Made by a program: the position numbers and the translations under genes. The notes beneath the pieces are model-generated. The model searched no databases and was not told the DNA's origin. It worked only from the letters and a program-made list of their open reading frames with translations. Shown piece after piece: positions 45,046 to 55,259 of a DNA stretch of 64,000 bases (its first letter is position 1; each line of letters begins with the position of its first letter). The DNA is from Alphaproteobacteria bacterium (GTDB lineage: Bacteria; Pseudomonadota; Alphaproteobacteria; Caulobacterales; Maricaulaceae): positions 1-64,000 of the forward strand of contig WGNG01000012.1 of NCBI GenBank assembly GCA_016124675.1. Reading direction: 5' to 3'.

Positions 45046-46409
45046 GACCCGGCCGCTGGCGCCTGCGTTTCCGGCAGCGCCTTCACATGCAGGTCCATCT
45101 GCGGGAACGGTATCTCGATCCCGGCCTCTTTGAGCGCATCCCACAGCGCCAGATACACATCGCTGCGCACATTCGACAGGCCGGCTTCCGGGTCGGCGAT
45201 CCAGAAGCGCAGGTCGAAATTCACCGCGCTGTCGCCAAACTCCATCACGTTGCACACCGGCTCCCGGTCGGCCACCACCCGGTCCACCGACGCGGCGGCG
45301 GCCTGGGCCAGCGCCTGGACCGCGCGCAGATCGCGCGTCGCGTAAGACACCCCGAACGGCGCGTGCAGGCGCACCACGCGGTCGGAATGCGACCAGTTGA
45401 TCACCCCGTTGGCGATGAAGTGCTCGTTCGGCAGCAGCATTTCGGTGCCGTCTCGCGTGCGCACCGACACATAGCGCGACTGCATCGCGGTGACCCAGCC
45501 GAACGTGCCGCCGACCTCGATGGCGTCGCCGGGCTTGATGGATTTGTCGGCCAGCAGGGTGAATCCGGCCGCGAAATTGGCCACCGTCTTCTGCAGGCCC
45601 AGACCCACCCCGATGCCGACCGCGCCGGAAAAGATCGCCAGCGTCGCCAGGTTGAAGCCCGTCAGCTGCAGCGCGATCAGCAGCGCCGTCACCGGCAGCA
45701 CCACGCCCAGCACCTTGGAGATCAGCGCCTTGAACGCCGGCGACAGCTCCTCTGTCTTCTCCAGCTGGGCATTGATCGTGCGCCCCGCCAGCGAAGCCAG
45801 CCAGAACAGCACGGCGAAATAAATCAGCGTGCGCAGGATATCGAACAGCGACAGCTGGACCGGCGAGCCGTCCCCGGCCACGCCCAGCGGAATCGCCAGC
45901 CCTTGCATCTGCTGGATCATCGGCGTGAGCAGGCCGAACACATCGAGCACCGCGATGGGCCAGGCGAGGTAAAACGCGACGTTCGACCAGAACTTCGACT
46001 GGATGATCAGCGATACCGCCCGGATCACGATCCACGCGGTCATCAGGCTGGTCGCCGCATCCACGATCGCAAACGGCCGCGCCAGCGCCGCGAGCAAGAG
46101 CTGGATCGCCGTCAGGACGAGCAGGAGCGCCAGCGGCGTGATCAGCAAGGTCGCCGCATTGATCAGCCGGCGCGGCAGCCCGGTCTTGAGAAATCCCGAC
46201 AAGGCCTGCGCCACGAACCCGCGAAGGCGCGGCCCCAGGATCAGCGCCGGCGCCAAAGCGGCGGCGATGAGCGCCAGCTGCACGGCATTATCCAGATTGA
46301 GCACCGTGCGTTCAAACCAGTCGAACGCTGCCATCAGCGGCGCGTGGAGTTCGCCCAGCGGCAGCACGTCCTCCAGCGCGGTTTCAGGTGTCTCGGGCGG
46401 CGTGGTCAT
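45042..46409 (-). CDS. MscS-family mechanosensitive channel
   Basis: A 455-residue membrane protein with about five to six helices. The pore helix region reads NLATLAIFSGAVGIGVGLGLQKTVANFAAGFTLL, then the beta-domain KPGDAIEVGGTFGWVTAMQSRYVSVRTRDG and NEHFIANGVINWSHSD. These are hallmarks of the MscS pore and upper cytosolic domain. The length suggests a YbdG/MscM-size member rather than minimal MscS. It protects against hypo-osmotic shock. Confidence 0.93.
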   Translation of the reverse strand: MTTPPETPETALEDVLPLGELHAPLMAAFDWFERTVLNLDNAVQLALIAAALAPALILGPRLRGFVAQALSGFLKTGLPRRLINAATLLITPLALLLVLTAIQLLLAALARPFAIVDAATSLMTAWIVIRAVSLIIQSKFWSNVAFYLAWPIAVLDVFGLLTPMIQQMQGLAIPLGVAGDGSPVQLSLFDILRTLIYFAVLFWLASLAGRTINAQLEKTEELSPAFKALISKVLGVVLPVTALLIALQLTGFNLATLAIFSGAVGIGVGLGLQKTVANFAAGFTLLADKSIKPGDAIEVGGTFGWVTAMQSRYVSVRTRDGTEMLLPNEHFIANGVINWSHSDRVVRLHAPFGVSYATRDLRAVQALAQAAAASVDRVVADREPVCNVMEFGDSAVNFDLRFWIADPEAGLSNVRSDVYLALWDALKEAGIEIPFPQMDLHVKALPETQAPAAGS

Positions 46410-46590
46410 GATCGGCGTATCTGGCTCCCGCGTCAGGCGCAGACCGTTGCGCGAACAGGCGCATTTGTCGAGAGGCGCGCGGGCTGCAGCGCGTCCGCCC
46501 GCGTGAGGCGTGCGCGCAGCCTGTTCCTATTTCCAGGCCGCGCCGCTATGCATGCGGCCACATTCAGACCGCTTCGAACGGACGTGTCCC

Positions 46591-48303
<1,713 letters not shown>

Positions 48304-48306
48304 CGC

Positions 48307-48675
48307 CTAAACCGGCAGCAGCGCCGCGTAGACCCGCCGCGCCTCGCCCGCCAGCAGGTTATAGGCGCGGCAGGCCGATCCGGTATCCATCACCTCAAGC
48401 CCGATCCCGGCCTCGCGGAAGGCCTGGCGCACGGCGGCGGGCGGATGGATCAGGCGTTCGCCGGCGCCCAGCACGACGATATCGGGCTTGGCCTGGGCCT
48501 TGAGCAGATCGGCGAAATGGTGCGGCGCGAGCCCGCTCGCGTGCGCAGGCGCGTCACGCCAGCTTCGGGCAGCCCCGTCGAGAATCAAGGTCGCGCCGTC
48601 CTTGCGAACGCCGCTGATACGGAATCCGCCATCGCCATAGGCGTCAATCGCCGGAGCTCGCAGATCAGACGGCAA
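48307..48675 (-). CDS. Mth938-like (NDUFAF3-type) domain protein
   Basis: A 122-residue single-domain protein with IDAYGDGGFRISG, PDIVVLGAGERLIHPP and MDTGSACRAYNLLAGEARRVYAALLP, the Mth938/DUF498 fold. The human homologue NDUFAF3 assists complex I assembly, but bacterial function is unclear. It overlaps secF by 11 bases on the same strand, a conserved alphaproteobacterial neighbourhood. Confidence 0.88.
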   Translation of the reverse strand: MPSDLRAPAIDAYGDGGFRISGVRKDGATLILDGAARSWRDAPAHASGLAPHHFADLLKAQAKPDIVVLGAGERLIHPPAAVRQAFREAGIGLEVMDTGSACRAYNLLAGEARRVYAALLPV

Positions 48676-49648
48676 GCGCGCCGCCTTCCTCCCCGCTCTC
48701 GCGCTTGACGCCGGTCAGCGTCAGGAGCGGCGCCGCCACGAAGATGGACGAATAGGTCCCGATCACCACGCCCCAGATCAGGGCGAGCGCGAAGACCTCC
48801 AGCGCCGGACCGCCGATCACGGCCATCGAGACGATAGCCACGAGCGTCGTGCCGGAGGTCAGGATCGTGCGCGACAGCGTCGCGTTGATGGCCTCGTCGA
48901 GCACATCGGGGGTGGGCCGGGTCTTGTACTTGCGGAACATTTCGCGGATGCGGTCATACACCACCACCGTATCGTTCATGGAATAGCCCACGATGGTGAG
49001 GATCGCCGCGATGGTCGGCAGATTGAATTCCAGCTGCGTGACCGCAAAGAAGCCAATCGTCAGGATCACGTCGTGGATCAGCGCCACCACCGCGCCGACC
49101 GAATACTGCCACTCGAACCGCAACCATATATAAAGCAGCATCAGGATGAGCGCGACGATCACCGCTGTCGTCCCGGCCGCAACCAGCTCGCTCGACACCT
49201 GGGGCCCGACCACTTCAACGCTGAGATACTCAACGCTCTCCAGGCTCTCGGTCAGCGCAGCCTGGACCGCCCGCCGGGCCGCCTGCTGGGCGGCTTCGAA
49301 ATCCTCGACCGGCGCGCCAGTGATCTGCTCGGCGGTTTCGATATCGATCATGGCGACGCGCACCAGCACGTCGGAAGAACTGCCGAACTCCTGCACCTGC
49401 ACATCGCCGAGATTGAGGTCCGACAGGGCCGAGCGGATCTGACCCAGATCCGCCGTTTCCGGCGCCGTGCTCAGGGCGATCGTCGTGCCGCCGCGAAAAT
49501 CAATGCCCAGATTGAGGCCGAACACGAAAAACGCGCCCACCGAACCCAGAACCATGAGCAGGGACACGGCGAAGGCGATCACGCGCATCCGGATGAAACC
49601 GAATTGCGTTTCGGCTGGCAGCAGGCGAACGAAGGGGAAATATTTCAT
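48665..49648 (-). CDS. secF: Protein translocase subunit SecF
   Basis: A 327-residue membrane protein with six helices and a periplasmic domain. FGLNLGIDFRGGTTIALS is the SecF/SecD signature, and later IVGYSMNDTVVVYDRIRE and ATLSRTILTSGTTL mark helices 4 to 6. With SecD and YajC it drives the proton-motive-force-dependent late step of Sec export. It starts 12 bases after secD. Confidence 0.96.
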   Translation of the reverse strand: MKYFPFVRLLPAETQFGFIRMRVIAFAVSLLMVLGSVGAFFVFGLNLGIDFRGGTTIALSTAPETADLGQIRSALSDLNLGDVQVQEFGSSSDVLVRVAMIDIETAEQITGAPVEDFEAAQQAARRAVQAALTESLESVEYLSVEVVGPQVSSELVAAGTTAVIVALILMLLYIWLRFEWQYSVGAVVALIHDVILTIGFFAVTQLEFNLPTIAAILTIVGYSMNDTVVVYDRIREMFRKYKTRPTPDVLDEAINATLSRTILTSGTTLVAIVSMAVIGGPALEVFALALIWGVVIGTYSSIFVAAPLLTLTGVKRESGEEGGALAV

Positions 49649-49660
49649 GGTGCGCCGCTC

Positions 49661-51292
49661 CTACATCGCCAGTGTTTTGGGCCGCGCAACCCGCAACCAG
49701 GTCGCGATGATCAGGCGCGACAGCACGAAGGCCGTGAAAACGGACGTGATGATCCCGACGCCCAGCGTGACCGCGAAGCCGCGCACCGGCCCGGCGCCCA
49801 GCATGTAGAGCACGCCTGCCGCGATGAACGTGGTGATGTTGGCGTCAAGGATGGCGGAAAGCGCGTGATTATAGCCGTTCTCAATCGAGCTCGCGAGCGT
49901 GCGGCCGTTATGCCACTCTTCGCGGATGCGCTCATAAATCAGCACATTCGCGTCCACAGCCATGCCGATGGTGAGAACGATGCCCGCAATCCCCGGCAGC
50001 GTCAGCGTCGCCCCCACCCCGGACAGCACCCCCAGCAACAGGAAGATGTTGGTGACCAGCGCCACCGTCGAAAACACCCCGAAATACCCATAGGTCAGCC
50101 ACATGAACACGATCACGAGGCCGAAGCCGATCAGGATGGCCACCTGGCCGCGCTCGATCGAGTCCTGGCCCTGGCTGGCGCCGACGGTGCGCTGTTCGAT
50201 GGGGGCGAGGCGCGCCGGAAGCGCGCCCGCACCGATCATCGTGGCCAGATCATTGGCCGAACTGACCGTGAAATTGCCCTGGATGATGCCCGACCCGCCC
50301 AGGATGGCCGACCGGATGACCGGAGCCGTGATGATCACATCATCAAGCACCACTGCGAACCGGCGCCCGATATTGCCCTGGGTCGCCTCGCCGAACGCAC
50401 GCGCGCCGGACTGGTTGAAGGTGAAGGCGACAACAGGCTGGCCGTTCTCGTCAAAGCTTTGCGCCGCGCGCACAAGCTGCTCGCCCGTAACGAGCGCACG
50501 GCGTTGCACCGCCAGGCACGGCTCTGTGGGCTCTTCCGTGGCGTAGACTGCAATGCCAGGCGGCGTCCTGGCATTGCAGTCGGACCCGACATCCACTCCT
50601 GATTCCACCATGTGGAACGTCATGCGGGCTGTCGTGCCGACAAGCTCGATGATGCGTTCGGGATCACTTTCGCCCGGCACCTGGACCAGAACCCGGTCTT
50701 CGCCCTGACGCGCGATGAGCGGTTCTGTCGTGCCCATGCCGTCAATGCGCCGGCGGATGATCTCGATGGACTGCTGCACGGTGCGCTGGCGGATCGAATC
50801 GAGCTCGGCCTGCGAGATCTCCAGCGTGATCGTGCGTCCGTCGCCGCCCGATTGGACATCCAGCGTGCGGGCCGTGCCTGCCTGTCCGGCAGCGCCGGTC
50901 ACCCGCTCGTTGAGGCCATCAATGCGCTCCAGCGCCCGATCAATATCGGCAGGGTCATTCAGGCGCACCACCACCTGATTGTCGATCACCGCAGGCGGAG
51001 CCGACAGGATGGGCGGAACCTGGCGCAGCACCGAGCGCACATCGTCCTGCAGATTGCTCAGCCGGTCATCGCGCACCTCGTCGAGATCAACCTGGAACAC
51101 CAGGTGCGAGCCGCCCTGCAGGTCGAGCCCCAGATTGACAGTCTGGCTGGGCAGCAGATTCCACGGCGCGTGGGCGCGCCCGTCAGGCCCGTGGCGAACC
51201 GATTCCGGAACGAAGTTCGGCAAGGTGAACAAGAAGCCGATAAGGACGACGGCCAGAATCAGCACCGTCTTCCAGGGAGCAAAATAGAGCAT
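49661..51292 (-). CDS. secD: Protein translocase subunit SecD
   Basis: A 543-residue partner of SecF. LGLDLQGGSHLVFQVD is the SecD N-terminal signature, followed by the large periplasmic P1 domain. The membrane half carries GIAGIVLTIGMAVDANVLIYERIREE, with the conserved Asp of the proton path. The ATG at 51292 begins a typical membrane-anchored N-terminus. It lies 54 bases after yajC. Confidence 0.96.
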   Translation of the reverse strand: MLYFAPWKTVLILAVVLIGFLFTLPNFVPESVRHGPDGRAHAPWNLLPSQTVNLGLDLQGGSHLVFQVDLDEVRDDRLSNLQDDVRSVLRQVPPILSAPPAVIDNQVVVRLNDPADIDRALERIDGLNERVTGAAGQAGTARTLDVQSGGDGRTITLEISQAELDSIRQRTVQQSIEIIRRRIDGMGTTEPLIARQGEDRVLVQVPGESDPERIIELVGTTARMTFHMVESGVDVGSDCNARTPPGIAVYATEEPTEPCLAVQRRALVTGEQLVRAAQSFDENGQPVVAFTFNQSGARAFGEATQGNIGRRFAVVLDDVIITAPVIRSAILGGSGIIQGNFTVSSANDLATMIGAGALPARLAPIEQRTVGASQGQDSIERGQVAILIGFGLVIVFMWLTYGYFGVFSTVALVTNIFLLLGVLSGVGATLTLPGIAGIVLTIGMAVDANVLIYERIREEWHNGRTLASSIENGYNHALSAILDANITTFIAAGVLYMLGAGPVRGFAVTLGVGIITSVFTAFVLSRLIIATWLRVARPKTLAM

Positions 51293-51346
51293 GATCGTTC
51301 CGGTCTGACGGGCGCGGGGTCTGGCGGGCGGCCCCTTGCGCCGGGC

Positions 51347-51820
51347 TTATTCTGACGGCGTGTCGCCAGCGGGCTTGGCGGGCGCCTTGCGCGCGGCGGG
51401 CTTGCGCGCGGTGGCCGCTTTGGTGGCCTTGGCGGCCGGCTTCACAGCCGGCTTCTCCTCTCCATCGTCATCGCTGCCGGCATCATTGGCCGGTTCGGTG
51501 CGCGTGCGCACCTGGGTAATGGTCGCGCGTACGATCTTCACCCGCACGCCTTCGGAAATCTCCAGAGTGGCCTCGTCATCGGTCAGGCGCGTCACCTTGC
51601 CGATCAGGCCGCCCCCGCTCACCACTTCATCGCCGCGGCGCAGATTGGCGATCATCTCGCGATGGCGCTTCACCTGCTGCTGCTGGGGCCGCATGATGAG
51701 GAAGTAGAAGATGGCGATGAACGCCACGATCATAAGGAGCGTGCTCAGAAATTGTGATCCTCCGCCGGTAGCGGCGGCGTTTCCAGCAGCAATAAGAAAG
51801 GTGTCGGTCGCGACGGTCAT
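51347..51820 (-). CDS. yajC: Preprotein translocase subunit YajC, extended C-terminus
   Basis: A 157-residue protein: one helix (LLMIVAFIAIFYFLIMRPQQ), then KRHREMIANLRRGDEVVSGGGLIGKV, the YajC core. The last 50 residues are Lys/Ala/Pro-rich repeats (AKATKAATARKPAARK), beyond the usual length of about 110. They are probably a basic cytoplasmic tail that could touch membrane lipid or RNA. First gene of yajC-secD-secF. Confidence 0.92.
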   Translation of the reverse strand: MTVATDTFLIAAGNAAATGGGSQFLSTLLMIVAFIAIFYFLIMRPQQQQVKRHREMIANLRRGDEVVSGGGLIGKVTRLTDDEATLEISEGVRVKIVRATITQVRTRTEPANDAGSDDDGEEKPAVKPAAKATKAATARKPAARKAPAKPAGDTPSE

Positions 51821-51904
51821 GAGCGCTCCAGGAGTGAGGGGATTGAACTGCGCCGCGACTATATCGGGGCGCGCCCGCGTTGCAACAAGGCCTGACGCTT
51901 AATT

Positions 51905-52846
51905 CTACCGGCGCGGCAATTGGGTCATCGGGTCGACCGGGGTGACCCCGCGCCGGATTTCGAAATGCAGCACCGGCGTTTCGCCGGGTCCGGCCCCGCC
52001 GGCGTCGGCGATGTGCTCGCCTGCGCTCACCCGCTGACCCTGCTGCACCCGCAGGACCGAGTTGAGGCCATAGGCCGTCACCCAACGGTCTTCATGCCGG
52101 ATCAACACCAGCTCGCCATACCCCTGAAGCTCGTTGCCGGCATAGACAACCTCGCCGGCCGCCGCCGCGCGCACCGGCTCGCCGATGCGCGCCTGGATGC
52201 GGATGCCGTCAAGGCGCCGGCCGGAGGCGTTGCCGAACTGACCCACGACCTGCCCCTGCAGCGGCCAGATGAACGGCGTCGAGGGGGCACTCGCCGGTGG
52301 CGGCGGCGGGGGCGGCGGCGGGGGTGCAGCAGGCGGAGGCGGCGGGCTCGCGGTCACCGGCGGGCGGGCGGTCGCGCCGCCTGAACCTGTCACGGACGGG
52401 GAGGCCGCCGCGACGCTCTGGCGGGGCGCGCCGGACACGCGCAATTCCTGGCCGGGATAGATCGTGGCGTTCAGGCTGATCGAATTGAGCTGCGCCAGCG
52501 CCTGGGCCGTCATGCCGTGCGCCAGGGCGATGCGGTAGAGATTGTCGCCGCGCCGGACCGTATAGACGGACGCACCCGGCATGCGCAGCACCTGCCCGAT
52601 TCGCAGGGTGTATGGCGCCGTGAGGCCGTTTTCTGTACCCAAAGCGGCCACGGATGTACCGCAGCGGGCCGCGATTGACCCCAAAGTATCCCCCCTGTCC
52701 ACAGTCACCGTGCGCCCGCACGGCGCCGCCTGTGGAACAGTTGTGCCCCCGGTCTCGATCGGCGCCGGGGCGCGCGCCGGCGTTCCGCACGCGCCCAGCG
52801 CCAGCAGCACGCTTCCAAGCAACAGGCGCCGCGCGCTCTGACGCAT
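51905..52846 (-). CDS. LysM/M23 lipoprotein with degenerate LytM domain (NlpD-like)
   Basis: A 313-residue lipoprotein (lipobox LGAC). Two LysM modules (VDRGDTLGSIAARCGTSVAAL and YTVRRGDNLYRIALAHGMT) bind peptidoglycan. A Pro-run linker of about 20 residues precedes an M23 domain. The expected metal ligands are changed: RLDGIRI replaces H-x-G-x-D, and AYGLN replaces the Y-x-H segment, while LHFEI remains. As in NlpD or EnvC, it should activate amidases in cell separation rather than cut the wall itself. A CtrA-like box lies upstream. Confidence 0.9.
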   Translation of the reverse strand: MRQSARRLLLGSVLLALGACGTPARAPAPIETGGTTVPQAAPCGRTVTVDRGDTLGSIAARCGTSVAALGTENGLTAPYTLRIGQVLRMPGASVYTVRRGDNLYRIALAHGMTAQALAQLNSISLNATIYPGQELRVSGAPRQSVAAASPSVTGSGGATARPPVTASPPPPPAAPPPPPPPPPPASAPSTPFIWPLQGQVVGQFGNASGRRLDGIRIQARIGEPVRAAAAGEVVYAGNELQGYGELVLIRHEDRWVTAYGLNSVLRVQQGQRVSAGEHIADAGGAGPGETPVLHFEIRRGVTPVDPMTQLPRR

Positions 52847-52901
52847 GGTGGGAGACCCTCGCCAATGATCCTTAGTCACACGCGATCATGACGCGGGAGC
52901 G

Positions 52902-52916
52902 TTAATCGGGCGTTGA
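52902..52916 (-). promoter_or_regulatory. Possible CtrA-binding box before the NlpD-like gene
   Basis: TTAATCGGGCGTTGA matches the CtrA consensus TTAA-N7-TTAA at seven of eight fixed positions and lies 56 bases before the start codon. Cell-division amidase factors are CtrA-regulated in Caulobacter. A single imperfect match can arise by chance. Confidence 0.25.
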
Positions 52917-53333
52917 CTAGGAGTCGGCCTGCTCAGCCGCGTCCTCGACCGGCTCGACCCGCTGATATTCGCCCAGCCCGCAAGCGCCTGTCTGCATCCC
53001 CGCGCCCGTGTCGATCACGTGCACGATGTCGCCCCGGCACAGCTGGGCGCCCGACACCTGATACTGGAGATAATTGAAGGGGCTGGATGCGCCGAAGCAG
53101 CCGCGGCTCACCTCGTTGAGATAGGTCCCGGCGCCGCGCGTCGTCACCAGCCACCGGGTGTCGTCGATGGGCGTGATCTGCCGGATTCGCGAGGTCGACA
53201 GGCACGTTGTGGTCTCTCCGGTCGGACGGAACTCGGCCAGCCGGGCCTCGGCTCGTTCCTCGGCGGACTGCGCATACGCCGCCGCGGTCAACCCGGCGGC
53301 CAGCACGGCGGCGCTCATGACTTGTTTCATCAT
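52917..53333 (-). CDS. DUF6491 family secreted protein
   Basis: A 138-residue protein with a signal peptide (MMKQVMSAAVLAAGLTAAAY). TTCLSTSRIRQITPIDDTRW and a Cys pattern (GCFG, LCRGD, ACGLGEYQRV) match DUF6491 proteins, common in Caulobacterales/Hyphomonadales and of unknown function. Four Cys suggest two disulphides. It diverges from the pentapeptide-repeat genes. Confidence 0.8.
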   Translation of the reverse strand: MMKQVMSAAVLAAGLTAAAYAQSAEERAEARLAEFRPTGETTTCLSTSRIRQITPIDDTRWLVTTRGAGTYLNEVSRGCFGASSPFNYLQYQVSGAQLCRGDIVHVIDTGAGMQTGACGLGEYQRVEPVEDAAEQADS

Positions 53334-53529
53334 AGAGGTCTCCTTGGTGGTACCGGCGATGCACAGGCATCGCCATGGCTGCCATCATAGCATTGTTTCG
53401 GCCCGGACGCCGCCCCGCCAGCCTTTCGGCCGCATTAAATTTGCGCTCATCCAGCGCCGCCGCGCGCGCCATGGCATGAGCATTGCTGGCAAGCCGATGC
53501 ATGCACACGCCATCGCGGGAATGCGGATC

Positions 53530-54042
53530 ATGATGAAACAGCTAGCTGGCCTGATCGCCCTGTTCCTGGCGGGCGCCGCCAGCGCAACCGCGCAGAATAC
53601 CGCGCAGATCGCCCGCGCCCAGTCCGGGGCCGGCTGCCCGGGCTGCAATCTGTTTCAGGCTGATCTGGCCTACCGCAATCTGGAGCGCGCCGACTTTTCC
53701 CGCGCTCGCCTGCGCCAGGCTGATCTGAGCCTGTCCACCTTCAATCACGCCCGCTTTGACGGCGCAGACCTCGTCACCGCCAACCTCTTCGCCGCCAGAT
53801 TTACCGGCGCGACCTTTACAAACGCTGATCTCAGCCGCGCCACTCTGGTGGGAGCCCATTTCGGTGGGGCCAATCTTACGGGCGCACGCCTGGACGGGGC
53901 GAACCTGTCCGGCGCCGAGCTCGCTGACGCCCGCGGTCTCACCCAGTCGCAGCTGGCGGCCGCTTGCGGCGACGCTTACACCACCTTGCCGCCTGGCCTG
54001 CGCACGCCGTCCTGCCGCCAAGCGGGCCTTACTGCGAATTAA
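53530..54042 (+). CDS. Secreted pentapeptide-repeat protein, short paralogue
   Basis: A 170-residue protein with a signal peptide (KQLAGLIALFLAGAASATAQ). The mature form begins with a CxxC (GCPGCNLFQADL). About 15 pentapeptide repeats of A(D/N)LxxA type follow (ARLRQADLS, ANLTGARLDGANLSGAEL), forming a right-handed beta-helix. The end GLTQSQLAAACGD and the LPPGLRTPSC tail recur in its neighbour. The ATG at 53530 sits nine bases past GGGA, and one at 53521 is possible. Function unknown. Confidence 0.85.
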   Translation: MMKQLAGLIALFLAGAASATAQNTAQIARAQSGAGCPGCNLFQADLAYRNLERADFSRARLRQADLSLSTFNHARFDGADLVTANLFAARFTGATFTNADLSRATLVGAHFGGANLTGARLDGANLSGAELADARGLTQSQLAAACGDAYTTLPPGLRTPSCRQAGLTAN

Positions 54043-54079
54043 GTCGCCCTGAACGTTCGTGCGCGCTAGCGTTAGCGGC

Positions 54080-55243
54080 ATGATCGTGCGCCTCTCCGCC
54101 CTCGCCACATGCGCCTTGATGCTTTGCGCAACGCAAGTTGCCGCGCAGGAACCCCATCGCCGCCTCGTGATCAGTGGCGACTGCGTGGAATGTGACTTTG
54201 AAGCCAAGAATCTTGCGGGCGCGCATGTTCTGGGCGGCGATTTTTCCAGATCCCTGTTCGCCAACGCGGAGCTTCTGGGCGCGCGCATACTGGACGTGCG
54301 GCTCGATGGAGCCGACCTGTCAGGGGTCTCTCTGACCGAAGCGCACCTGGCTGACACGTCGCTTCAGGGCGCCAGGCTCGACGCGGCGCGCATGGACCGC
54401 GCCCGCCTGCACCGGGTCAATCTGCAGCAGGCGCGCATGGATTCCGCCCGCCTAGACGGCGCCGTGATGCTGCTCACCGACCTTGCAGAGGCGCGCATGC
54501 GCAATGTCATCGCCGCCGGGGCCGTGTTGCGCCAGAGCAGTCTGGAGCGCGCCGACCTGCGCGGGGCTGACATGACGGGCGCGCACATTGTTTCCGGACG
54601 GCTCGGCGGCGCCGATCTGCGCGATGCGGTGCTGACCGATGCGATCATTGAGAACTCTGATCTCACGGGATCTGACTGGCGCGGGGCAGGCCTGAACGGC
54701 GCACGCTTCGTCGCCGTCAATCTCTCCGGGGCCGACTTCCGCGGCGCGGCCGGGATCGATGCGGACACGTTCCGCCTGGCCTGCGGAAATGAGGAAACGC
54801 GCCTGCCCGATGCCGGGCCCCTGCCTTCCTGCAGCGAACCGGTTCAGATCGCGCGTTTCATCAGCGCCCAGCGCTCTGGCCGTCTGTCGACTGACCAGCA
54901 CGCGCATATGGAGGACGTCCGGCGGGCGCTGGAACAAGCGCTGGCCGAGTCCGAGCGCGCATTCATGTCGCGACAGCATGCCCCGTCACAGGCCTTCGAG
55001 GCGGCACGTCAGGGGCTGCGCGCGGCTGCAGAGGCGATGGCCGCCGCCGAGCTTGACGGCGCACAGACCAGCTGGCGATTCGAAATGCACCGCTCCGAGA
55101 TTGGCGAGCCGCTGCGCGTGATGATCGAACAGTCCGCCACCCCCCCGCGCCCGCCGAGCCGGGCCGCCCTCACCCCGCCGCCGCCGCGCCCCGCGCCGCA
55201 AGAGCGGTCTGCCGCGGCGAGGCGGGACAGACCGGACCGGTAA
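54080..55243 (+). CDS. Secreted pentapeptide-repeat protein, long paralogue with helical tail
   Basis: A 387-residue protein: a signal peptide ending QVAAQ, then CVEC, about 40 pentapeptide repeats (ADLSGVSLTEAHLAD, ADLRGADMTGAHIVSG), and GIDADTFRLACGN with PSC as in the upstream paralogue. An added 130-residue helical, coiled-coil-prone region (EDVRRALEQALAESERAF) and a Pro-rich C-terminus follow. It lies 37 bases after the first paralogue, likely one operon arisen by tandem duplication. The tail might tether it to another envelope protein. Confidence 0.85.
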   Translation: MIVRLSALATCALMLCATQVAAQEPHRRLVISGDCVECDFEAKNLAGAHVLGGDFSRSLFANAELLGARILDVRLDGADLSGVSLTEAHLADTSLQGARLDAARMDRARLHRVNLQQARMDSARLDGAVMLLTDLAEARMRNVIAAGAVLRQSSLERADLRGADMTGAHIVSGRLGGADLRDAVLTDAIIENSDLTGSDWRGAGLNGARFVAVNLSGADFRGAAGIDADTFRLACGNEETRLPDAGPLPSCSEPVQIARFISAQRSGRLSTDQHAHMEDVRRALEQALAESERAFMSRQHAPSQAFEAARQGLRAAAEAMAAAELDGAQTSWRFEMHRSEIGEPLRVMIEQSATPPRPPSRAALTPPPPRPAPQERSAAARRDRPDR

Positions 55244-55259
55244 TCCGGCAAACGCCCGA

